Positions 1 through 5,988 of a stretch of DNA of 6,679 bases are shown piece after piece. The notes below the pieces were generated by a model, which worked only from the letters and a program-made list of their open reading frames with translations, ran no database searches and was not told the DNA's origin. Where the stretch lies: the NCBI GenBank assembly GCA_012521315.1, contig JAAYMP010000073.1:1-6679 (forward strand), read 5' to 3'. The position numbers were made by a program, and so were the translations under genes. The first letter of the stretch is position 1. Every line of letters starts with the position of its first letter. The DNA is from Bacillota bacterium (GTDB taxonomy: Bacteria > Bacillota > UBA4882 > UBA10575).

Positions 1-703
1 CCCACTTTTGATATAACTGAAGGATCAAAACAGTCACCAAGATGCCCAACACGCTCCCGATGACCACCTCCGCCACGCTGTGAATCCCGCCCTCGACCCG
101 GCTCTGGACCACCATGAAACCTAAAAACAAAGCGAGACTGGCCACCAGGCCGTCTTTACTGATCATGATGATCGCCGTGACCAGGGAAAAGGCAAGCGCC
201 GCATGCCCGCTGGGCATCCCCCCCGAAAAGGGACGGCCGGTCCCGGTCGACAGCTTCAGCACCAGCACAAAAAAGACCACCAAGCCCATGGCGATGAGAG
301 TTAAGTGGGCGGGGGAATTAATGATACTCTCAAGCACTTTCGGCAAAACCGGGTTTAGTTTGGGGTACAAAACCAGGTAGCCGACGGCCAAAGCGTTGAC
401 GGCGGCAAGCAAAACCGCGCCCGCCGCCACATCCTTCGCCCTCGCCGCCAGGGGATGATACCGGGGGGAGATCAGATCGATCGTCGCCTCCAGGGCGGTG
501 TTGATCGCCTCCGCCACCAATACAAAGACGATCGCCCAGACTACAAAGAGGAATTCGGTTCTGGTCAGGTTCAGCCCCAGACTGAGGCCCAAAACCAAAA
601 TGGCCCCCAAACAATGAATCCGCATGTTGCGCTGGGTTCGAAAACAATAGACCAAACCGTTGATCGCCCGGTTGAAACTCTCCAAAAGATTTCTATTCTT
701 CAT
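1..703 (-). CDS. dgkA: Fusion of DgkA-type diacylglycerol/undecaprenol kinase with PAP2-family lipid phosphatase (3' end cut by window edge)
   Basis: An ATG at 703-701 opens a frame that I translated for 234 codons to the left edge without a stop, so the C-terminus is missing. Residues 1-115 look like prokaryotic DgkA: the N-R-H pattern in RNMRIH (25-30), the signature EAINTALE (65-72, with the family's catalytic Glu and Asn), and RAKD (88-91), with three hydrophobic helices. Gram-positive DgkA proteins usually phosphorylate undecaprenol with ATP at the membrane. Residues about 133-234 look like a short PAP2 phosphatase: motif 1 K150-x6-R157-P158, motif 2 PSGH 164-167, motif 3 SR-x5-H at 201-208, but with Glu212 where the motif usually has Asp. 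It would remove phosphate from a lipid phosphate or pyrophosphate. The start overlaps the ybeY stop by 11 bases, implying coupled translation. In B. subtilis dgkA also follows ybeY, but there it is a kinase domain only. Domain calls are strong; the actual lipid substrates are inferred. Confidence 0.9.
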   Translation of the reverse strand, partial: MKNRNLLESFNRAINGLVYCFRTQRNMRIHCLGAILVLGLSLGLNLTRTEFLFVVWAIVFVLVAEAINTALEATIDLISPRYHPLAARAKDVAAGAVLLAAVNALAVGYLVLYPKLNPVLPKVLESIINSPAHLTLIAMGLVVFFVLVLKLSTGTGRPFSGGMPSGHAALAFSLVTAIIMISKDGLVASLALFLGFMVVQSRVEGGIHSVAEVVIGSVLGILVTVLILQLYQKW

Positions 704-1169
704 CACGCCGCCCCCAACCTGCTGCGGTCAGAAACTCCTCCTCCGCCTGGCGCATCCGCCTTTGTTCCTCAGGCGTCTGGTGGTCATAGCCCAGGAGGTG
801 GAGCAGCCCGTGGACAGCCAGATAAAGGACCTCCCGCGTCCTGGAATGGCCATACTCCGCGGCCTGCCGGAAAGCGATCGGTAGACAGATCACCACATCG
901 CCCAACAGCTCAGGGAGGTTATCGTCCCCGGTTGGCGGCATCGGTTCCCCTTCGTCCAAGGCAAAAGAGAGCACATCGGTGGGCGCGTCAACGCCGCGCC
1001 ATTCCCGGTTCAACCGGTGGATGGTCTCCTCGTCGGTCAGGGTGATCCCGACTTCCGCTTTCTCCCGGCCATGGGCTTTCAACACCTGCCGGGTAACGCC
1101 GGTCAAGGCCTCAAGCGTTTCTTGGCCCAGCTTTGGTTCGTCCATTTCGTGGTTGATGACTACCCCCAT
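693..1169 (-). CDS. ybeY: Endoribonuclease YbeY (16S rRNA maturation)
   Basis: This 158-residue protein is a YbeY/UPF0054 metalloprotein, a cytoplasmic single-strand endoribonuclease used in 16S rRNA 3'-end processing and ribosome quality control. The diagnostic zinc site HGLLHLLGYDH lies at residues 120-130, with His120, His124 and His130 as ligands. The upstream conserved block NREWRGVDAPTDVLSF (54-69) and LGDVVI (89-94) are also typical, and the length fits the family (about 150-160). The ATG at 1169-1167 has a Shine-Dalgarno AAAGGAAG at 1184-1177, seven bases away, supporting this start even though it lies inside the end of pgpH (59-base overlap). Its own stop overlaps the dgkA-PAP2 start. 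Position between pgpH and dgkA is the standard Firmicute arrangement (B. subtilis yqfG). Confidence 0.96.
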   Translation of the reverse strand: MGVVINHEMDEPKLGQETLEALTGVTRQVLKAHGREKAEVGITLTDEETIHRLNREWRGVDAPTDVLSFALDEGEPMPPTGDDNLPELLGDVVICLPIAFRQAAEYGHSRTREVLYLAVHGLLHLLGYDHQTPEEQRRMRQAEEEFLTAAGWGRRDEE

Positions 1170-3393
1170 TCGACTTCTTCCTTTCTGTGGCGACGGTCTC
1201 CGGGTATTTAATCCGGTGGTGAAAGATGCCGCCCAGGACCTTTAAAAAGGCGGCTTTGATCTTATCCAGATCCCGCAAAGTAAGATTAGTTTCATCCAGT
1301 TGACCCGCTTCTAACCGCTCCTTGAGGATCTCGTTGACCAGGGCCTCAAGGCGGGCGGGAGAGGGTTGCCCCATGGCGCGGGCCGCGGCCTCAACCGCAT
1401 CGGCCAGCATAACCAGGGCTGCCTCTTTCGTCTGGGGTTTCGGTCCGGAGTAGGAGAAATCCGTTTCTTCCACCGATTCCTTTTCCTCCTGGACCTTTTC
1501 CGACGCCTGTTGGTAAAAATAACGGATCAGGTCGGTCCCGTGGTGTTGTTCAATGACATCGGTCACCACCCGGGGGATCCCGTACGACTCGGCCAGCTCC
1601 ACCCCATCCCGCACGTGCGACGTGATGATCAGCGTGCTCAAACTCGGCTCGAGGTTCTCGTGGGGGTTATCGTCGGTGATCTGATTCTCCACAAAGAAGT
1701 AAGGCCGCCGCAGTTTGCCCACATCATGATAATAGGCGGCCACCCGTACCAGCAAGCTGTCGGCGCCAATGGCATCGGCCGCCGCTTCCGCCAGGTTCCC
1801 CACGAGGATACTGTGGTGGTAAGTCCCCGGCGCCTCGATCAGTAACCGCTTCAGCAGGGGCATATTCGGATTGGCCAGTTCCAACAGACTGAGCGGCGAT
1901 GTTAGCCCAAAAAGATGTTCAAAAAAGGGTAAAAAGCCGTTGGCCAGTGCCGTCGCCAGAATTCCGTTAAAACCGGCCACCAGGGCAAAGAGAAACACGC
2001 TGCTGAACCGTTTGATGTCAAACAGAAAACTCAATGATAAGACGGAGAAGAGATTAATCCCCGCCAAGTAAAGGCCCCGCCGGATCATCTCTTTCCGCTG
2101 GGTAAGATTGAGCATTAAATAGAGGGACGCCGTTCCGGTGATAAAGTAAAAGACCGTGAGCGCCAGGTTGAAATCGAAGATCACGCCCACCATCAGGCTG
2201 AGCAGCGTCGTGATCACCCAAGCCAACTTCGGTTCACTTAAAAAGACTATGATCATACTGGCAAAGGAGAGGGGAACCAGGTATGCCATCCAGTCCAGAT
2301 TCAAGAGGCTGAACGCTTTGGCGACGGCCAAAACAACCACCGAGGCCAAGGCCATTAAATAAAGGTGGCGTTCTTCCTTGAGGATCGGTTTCTCGAAGAA
2401 ATAAATATAGATCAGACAGATCGCCATCAAGAACAGGGAGAAAACGCCCAAACTGAAGAACATGATCACCCGGTTCCCGCTGTTCTCAATCAGGGCCAGT
2501 TCCCGCAGGATCTGAATGTGCTCCGTCGTGACAATATCCCCTTCGCTCAGGATCAATTGGCCCTTTTCGATTTTGACCGGCGCCACTTTCCGTCGGGCCT
2601 CCTCCTGCAACTGCCGGATCTTCCCCTCGTCCCGGGTCAGGTTCGGGAAGATCAGCGCCGTGAGGAGTTGCCGGATGACCGGTTGGTCCTGGGGTAAAAC
2701 GAGGAACCGTTCATTGCTGACCAAAGCGCCCAGCTCCGCCCGGACCTCCTCCACGGTTTGGGGGCCGATTTTACGCTCGGTTTCCAAAACAACAAAGACC
2801 TGTCGCAGGCTGCGGACCATCCGTTCATAGTCGGGCGCCGGCATCGTCAACACCAGGTCGAGGGTTTCGTCGGGAACCTCGACAAATTTCCCCTCCACCC
2901 CTTGGAGAACCTGGCGGAACTCCGGGCGGATCCGCTCCGGTTCAAACTCCGGGGAACCATTCTCCGCCGTCTGCTCCTGCAGGCGCCTGCGGTATTCCTC
3001 AAAAACACCGATTATTCTATTGTAACGGTTGTTGGCTTCCACCCCGGCTTCAATGCTGATCGTTTGGTATTCGAGCTTATCCTTGTTCTCCTCCACCGCG
3101 CGGGCGGCCGCCTGGTCCATCAACTCCTCGGTCTTTTTCTCATTAATAACCGTCCGTGGGGCGCGGATCTCCGTCCCAATATAGACTTCCCCCAGTTGAA
3201 CATCGATCGCCCGCGGGACCAGATCAATCTGTAAAATGGCGACGATCGCCAAAAAACTGACAAAAACCAGAATCCGCTCCCGGACTGTCTTTTTGCTAAA
3301 AAAATCACGCACCCACAACCATTTGGCCCTTAAGCTTGCATAACGTCTCCGCTTGGCAAAGCTTTTCTCGGCCGGTTGTGTTTCCTTACCCAT
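1111..3393 (-). CDS. pgpH: PgpH/YqfF-family membrane HD phosphodiesterase (cyclic di-AMP)
   Basis: The 760-residue protein has the PgpH architecture. A basic N-terminus (about 10-40) precedes one membrane helix (41-60) and an extracellular 7TMR-HDED domain (about 65-305). A multi-helix membrane block follows (about 308-490), then a cytoplasmic HD domain (about 520-725). The HD metal ligands all appear present: HH 526-527, HD in YYHDVGK (556-557), His593, HH 617-618 and Asp665 in MLADAVEAA. Characterised PgpH hydrolyses c-di-AMP to pApA, affecting potassium, osmotic and wall homeostasis; that activity is inferred here by homology. The ATG start has an ideal AAAGGAGG seven bases upstream, and the phoH stop sits inside that site. 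The catalytic region ends near FHHRIKYPE (724-732). A further tail of about 28 basic, low-complexity residues is encoded mostly in the region shared with ybeY. Length is slightly above the roughly 710-730 residues usual for the family. Confidence 0.95.
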   Translation of the reverse strand: MGKETQPAEKSFAKRRRYASLRAKWLWVRDFFSKKTVRERILVFVSFLAIVAILQIDLVPRAIDVQLGEVYIGTEIRAPRTVINEKKTEELMDQAAARAVEENKDKLEYQTISIEAGVEANNRYNRIIGVFEEYRRRLQEQTAENGSPEFEPERIRPEFRQVLQGVEGKFVEVPDETLDLVLTMPAPDYERMVRSLRQVFVVLETERKIGPQTVEEVRAELGALVSNERFLVLPQDQPVIRQLLTALIFPNLTRDEGKIRQLQEEARRKVAPVKIEKGQLILSEGDIVTTEHIQILRELALIENSGNRVIMFFSLGVFSLFLMAICLIYIYFFEKPILKEERHLYLMALASVVVLAVAKAFSLLNLDWMAYLVPLSFASMIIVFLSEPKLAWVITTLLSLMVGVIFDFNLALTVFYFITGTASLYLMLNLTQRKEMIRRGLYLAGINLFSVLSLSFLFDIKRFSSVFLFALVAGFNGILATALANGFLPFFEHLFGLTSPLSLLELANPNMPLLKRLLIEAPGTYHHSILVGNLAEAAADAIGADSLLVRVAAYYHDVGKLRRPYFFVENQITDDNPHENLEPSLSTLIITSHVRDGVELAESYGIPRVVTDVIEQHHGTDLIRYFYQQASEKVQEEKESVEETDFSYSGPKPQTKEAALVMLADAVEAAARAMGQPSPARLEALVNEILKERLEAGQLDETNLTLRDLDKIKAAFLKVLGGIFHHRIKYPETVATERKKSNGGSHQPRNGRTKAGPRNA
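1177..1184 (-). promoter_or_regulatory. Shine-Dalgarno of ybeY located inside the pgpH coding sequence
   Basis: AAAGGAAG lies seven bases before the ybeY ATG (1169) and also encodes part of the pgpH C-terminal tail (the ERKK residues). It supports a ybeY start well upstream of the pgpH stop at 1111. Confidence 0.75.
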
Positions 3394-3400
3394 TGCCAGG

Positions 3401-3409
3401 CCTCCTTTA
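3401..3409 (-). promoter_or_regulatory. Shine-Dalgarno of pgpH fused to the phoH stop codon
   Basis: The same TAAAGGAGG string occurs at this junction: the phoH stop TAA (3409-3407) merges with AAAGGAGG, and the pgpH ATG (3393-3391) follows after seven bases, an optimal spacing. It fixes the pgpH start with high confidence and implies termination-reinitiation coupling. Confidence 0.88.
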
Positions 3410-4387
3410 CGAACCGGGACTTGCAGTCTCTTCGCTGCGCCGGTCGTATGCCTTAATTATCTTTTGCACCATTTCATGGCGGACGACATCCTTCTCACCC
3501 AGATAAATAAAGGCAATCCCTGCCACATCCTTGAGCACCTCCGCCGCTTCCACCAAACCGGAGGCTTGTCCTTTCGGCAGATCGATCTGGGTAATATCCC
3601 CGGTGACCACCACTTTCGAGCCCCAGCCCATCCGGGTCAGGAACATCTTCATCTGCTCGGTCGTGGTGTTTTGGGCTTCATCCAAGATGATAAAGGAATC
3701 GTCCAGGGTTCGCCCGCGCATGTAAGCGAGGGGGGCGATCTCGATCACCCGCCGCTCCATATATCTTTGGTAAAGTTCCGCTCCTAAAATATCAAACAAA
3801 GCATCGGTCAACGGCCGCAGGTAGGGATCGACTTTTTCCTGCAGATCGCCGGGCAAAAAGCCCAGTTTTTCACCGGCCTCCACCGCCGGTCTGGTCAGGA
3901 CCAACCGGTTCACCTGTTTGCTCTGTAAAGCGGCCACCGCCATCGCCACCGCCAGGTAGGTCTTGCCGGTCCCCGCCGGCCCGATCCCAAAGGTCAAGAC
4001 ATGGTCACGAATGGCTTCGACGTAAGCCTTTTGCCCAAAGGTCCGTGGGGTAATCCTTTTCCCCCGGTTGGTCACCTGGATCGGCGTCGCGGAGAAATCG
4101 ATCTCCCCGTTTTGCTGTGGTTTATTCCGCCGCAGGACATCAACGGTATAGCGGATCTCGTGGGGGCCGAGGATGGCTCCTTTTTCCGCCTGGTTGCGCA
4201 ACTGCTCCAAAACGGCCAGGGCCTCGTCGACCTTCTGCTCTTCGCCGGCCAAAAACAGGGTATTCCCCCGCGCCGAGAGCATCACCTCCAGCGCGGCTGC
4301 GATATCCTTCAGGTTTTGGTCGTACTCCCCGAAGAGAACGGGCGCTATCTTCGGATCAATCTCTAAAGTTATCTCCGAATGACTCAA
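3407..4387 (-). CDS. phoH: PhoH-family ATPase (PhoH-like protein, YlaK/YqfE type)
   Basis: The product is a cytoplasmic P-loop ATPase of the PhoH family, related to superfamily 1 helicases and linked to RNA metabolism; its precise role is not established. Numbering from the TTG at 4387, an N-terminal KH-like region (about 1-75) is followed by a linker. The ATPase domain then shows Walker A GPAGTGKT (136-143), the conserved TRPAVEAGEKLGFLPGD block (165-181), Walker B FIILDEAQNTT (232-242) and VVTGDITQIDLP (260-271). The predicted 326 residues fit the family. The start is a choice: the frame is open to a TTG at 4423 inside yqfD, but the strong AAAGGAGG at 4408-4401 favours the TTG at 4387, although the 13-base spacing is long. 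Stop TAA at 3409-3407 overlaps the pgpH Shine-Dalgarno. Flanking by yqfD and pgpH is the canonical Firmicute order. Confidence 0.95.
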   Translation of the reverse strand: MSHSEITLEIDPKIAPVLFGEYDQNLKDIAAALEVMLSARGNTLFLAGEEQKVDEALAVLEQLRNQAEKGAILGPHEIRYTVDVLRRNKPQQNGEIDFSATPIQVTNRGKRITPRTFGQKAYVEAIRDHVLTFGIGPAGTGKTYLAVAMAVAALQSKQVNRLVLTRPAVEAGEKLGFLPGDLQEKVDPYLRPLTDALFDILGAELYQRYMERRVIEIAPLAYMRGRTLDDSFIILDEAQNTTTEQMKMFLTRMGWGSKVVVTGDITQIDLPKGQASGLVEAAEVLKDVAGIAFIYLGEKDVVRHEMVQKIIKAYDRRSEETASPGS

Positions 4388-4400
4388 ACCTTCTCTCTCT

Positions 4401-4409
4401 CCTCCTTTA
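4401..4409 (-). promoter_or_regulatory. Shine-Dalgarno of phoH fused to the yqfD stop codon
   Basis: The minus strand reads TAAAGGAGG: the yqfD stop TAA (4409-4407) shares bases with an ideal AAAGGAGG. This site argues for the phoH start at TTG 4387 rather than the upstream TTG at 4423, although its 13-base distance from TTG 4387 is longer than ideal. Ribosomes ending yqfD would terminate on the phoH ribosome-binding site. Confidence 0.75.
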
Positions 4410-5597
4410 ATCCGGGACTGCAATATTCTCTTTCGTCTCGATAATGAGGCGGTAATGCAAAACCCCCGCTTGTACGCGCCAATCCGCCAGGACCTTTTCC
4501 GGTTTTACGCCGGCCGGCAGCACCGTTCCGATGCGGCCTTCCGCCTTTTTTTCCGCTTTAAGCAGGGCGGTTTCGGGCGTGACTTGCACGGTGGTCCACT
4601 CGACTGTTTGGTAGGTATCTTTAATCAATTCGACTAAACTAAGGCTATTCCTGCCGGGGAGGACTTCCTTCACCGCCCGGTCTTGCCTGACAAAGGCGCC
4701 GGGCGCGACCGCCCCGTGGGAAAACAGGGTCAGGAGGCGGTTGCCCACCCGCAAGCGGTAAACGATCTTTTTTCCGTCACCCACCCTCGGCTCCAGGACG
4801 GCAAGGGGTTCGTCGACTTCAATCTCGTACCAAACCCGCGCCCGTACTTCCCCCGCGGCTTTAACCTTTTTCTTCTCGACCGACCCGTCCAGATGGACCC
4901 GGGTGGCTTCCCCCAAAATTAAAAGATCCCCGCGGGAGACCATCTCCCCCACCCGGACCAACGGGGTCCCTTCCACCAATAGAATCTCCGTGATCAACCC
5001 ATCCTTCCCCGCCACCAGGTTTCTTGGTCCTTCCTCGACCGGGGGCGGCAGGCGTTTCTCGGCCACTACCACCTCGGCGACGACCCCCTGCCACCGGATG
5101 GTCACCCAGACCGCCTCCGGCAGTCGGATCCGCAGTTCGCGGATTAACCAGTCCCGTTGCGGCACAATTACCCGGCGGGGTACCCCGGGAGCCAACCCCA
5201 GGACAGCCAGGTGGTCACGGACCAGGGTTGGGTCCAGCGTCTCGACGCCGGTGACCTCAACAAACCAGATGAAGGAGGAGAGGGTCAAAAGCAGGCTCAG
5301 GAAGAGGGCCATCCCCAACAGCCAGCCCTTTTTCCGCCACACCCTTCGCCAGAGAAACGGCCAGCCCTTTTTCCGCAGGATCTTCCCTGTGGTCCCGGTC
5401 CGCAAAAAAAATGGGCGGAGTTTTGGGTATTTCCGGGCATGGACTTTGAAGAGGATGGTCCCGGGGGCCTTCTTCTCAATATCCCAGAAGACGACCCCAC
5501 CGGCAATCCCCCGGTTAAGCAACTCTTCACTGCGGGCTCCTTTGACCATCGCCACCAGATAGCCCTGGAAAAAGGCGTTCAAGCGTTGGGAGAGCAT
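4407..5597 (-). CDS. yqfD: Sporulation protein YqfD
   Basis: This predicted 396-residue protein matches YqfD in size (about 400), in topology and in its place between yqfC and phoH. It has an N-terminal cytoplasmic region of about 90 residues ending in a strongly basic stretch with two RKKGW copies. One membrane helix follows (about residues 92-112, GMALFLSLLLTLSSFIWFV). The rest is a long extracytoplasmic beta-rich region with conserved-looking segments VAGKDGLITEILLVEGTPLV and VRVGEMVSRGDLLILG. In B. subtilis yqfD belongs to the mother-cell SigE regulon and is needed for efficient sporulation; its biochemical function is unknown. I chose the ATG at 5597 because a purine-rich GGGGGGAAG lies just upstream; an in-frame GTG at 5624 would add nine residues and deepen the overlap with yqfC. 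The TAA stop merges with the phoH Shine-Dalgarno. Confidence 0.92.
   Translation of the reverse strand: MLSQRLNAFFQGYLVAMVKGARSEELLNRGIAGGVVFWDIEKKAPGTILFKVHARKYPKLRPFFLRTGTTGKILRKKGWPFLWRRVWRKKGWLLGMALFLSLLLTLSSFIWFVEVTGVETLDPTLVRDHLAVLGLAPGVPRRVIVPQRDWLIRELRIRLPEAVWVTIRWQGVVAEVVVAEKRLPPPVEEGPRNLVAGKDGLITEILLVEGTPLVRVGEMVSRGDLLILGEATRVHLDGSVEKKKVKAAGEVRARVWYEIEVDEPLAVLEPRVGDGKKIVYRLRVGNRLLTLFSHGAVAPGAFVRQDRAVKEVLPGRNSLSLVELIKDTYQTVEWTTVQVTPETALLKAEKKAEGRIGTVLPAGVKPEKVLADWRVQAGVLHYRLIIETKENIAVPD
5321..5376. repeat. 17-base direct repeat pair within yqfD
   Basis: The plus-strand string GCCAGCCCTTTTTCCGC occurs perfectly at 5321-5337 and again at 5360-5376, offset by 39 bases (13 codons). On the coding strand both copies encode RKKGW, just before the YqfD membrane helix, so the repeat doubles a positive juxtamembrane patch. 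It may reflect a small in-frame duplication or convergent codon choice. Confidence 0.8.
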
Positions 5598-5905
5598 GCT
5601 TCTTCCCCCCGCGCACCGTTCCACTCGACCCGGATGATCCGGCCGTCAATCTCCACCTGGTCGGCGGTGATCAATTTTATATTCAACTCTTCCCCGCCCA
5701 CGGTGAGAAGGCCAATCGTCGTCTGGAGGCAGACCTCGGTCTGGCTGTACAACTTTAGCCCCCGGTGGTTCTCCACCACCAGTTGCCGGTCGCCCGTCAG
5801 CACCAGGCGGGGCAGATTCAGCACCACATCGGATGGTAACTCCAAATATTCGGCCAGCTTTGCGCCGAAACGGCCTTTTAACGTTTGCCTTCCCACGTTT
5901 ACCAT
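5579..5905 (-). CDS. yqfC: Sporulation protein YqfC
   Basis: A 108-residue protein resembling YqfC (usually about 90-100 residues), a small conserved sporulation protein of unknown biochemical role. Recognisable family features are LPSDVVLNLPRLVLTGDRQL (23-42), the ENHRG core (45-49), and a beta-rich second half with GEELNIKLI (71-79) and DGRIIRVE (87-94). No signal peptide or membrane helix is visible. The C-terminus (about 97-108) appears to be a variable tail overlapping the start of yqfD by 19 bases. The ATG at 5905 is preceded by AGAGGAAAGG, a usable ribosome-binding sequence placed close to the start. It is the first gene after the only intergenic gap, so it probably heads the sporulation/PhoH operon; in B. 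subtilis yqfC is transcribed by SigE. Confidence 0.9.
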   Translation of the reverse strand: MVNVGRQTLKGRFGAKLAEYLELPSDVVLNLPRLVLTGDRQLVVENHRGLKLYSQTEVCLQTTIGLLTVGGEELNIKLITADQVEIDGRIIRVEWNGARGEEACSPNA

Positions 5906-5926
5906 CCTTTCCTCTCTGCTTTTACC

Positions 5927-5955
5927 AAGTTATGCTCCGTGGTGCCAGAAAATGA
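5927..5955 (-). promoter_or_regulatory. Candidate SigE-type sporulation promoter for yqfC
   Basis: In the 83-base gap before yqfC the minus strand reads TCATTTT (5955-5949), a 14-base spacer, then CATAACTT (5934-5927). From memory the B. subtilis SigE consensus is KMATATT, about 14 bases, CATACAMT; this matches 6 of 7 and about 5 of 8 positions. Transcription would begin about 15 bases before the yqfC ATG, leaving just enough leader for the ribosome-binding site. The match is by eye only, but a SigE promoter is expected here because yqfC is SigE-dependent in B. subtilis. The rest of the gap (5956-5988) shows no convincing terminator or vegetative promoter. Confidence 0.4.
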
Positions 5956-5988
5956 GTGGAAGCGGATGGTTTTGTCCGGGAAGGGCTT

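Noticed and set aside
218..224. Run of seven G on the coding strand in the PAP2 half as a possible frameshift or slippage site
   Set aside because: The frame carries PAP2 motif 1 just before the run and motifs 2 and 3 after it, so it is intact as given; there is no sign of a programmed shift.
330..647. Minus-strand 105-codon frame inside the kinase-phosphatase gene
   Set aside because: It is in a different frame from the DgkA-PAP2 reading, which carries clear motifs of both families across the same bases; the alternative is glycine-rich noise.
4903..5562. Plus-strand open frame of about 219 codons opposite yqfD
   Set aside because: Rich in Arg, Ser, Thr and Pro with no domain pattern; fully antisense to yqfD.
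5598..5624. Longer YqfD starting at GTG 5624
   Set aside because: The ATG at 5597 has a purine-rich ribosome-binding sequence and gives a family-like length; the extension only deepens the overlap with yqfC.
5956..5988. Possible terminator after cca
   Set aside because: Only a four-base CGGA/TCCG pairing with a long loop and no following T-run on the minus strand; too weak to call.
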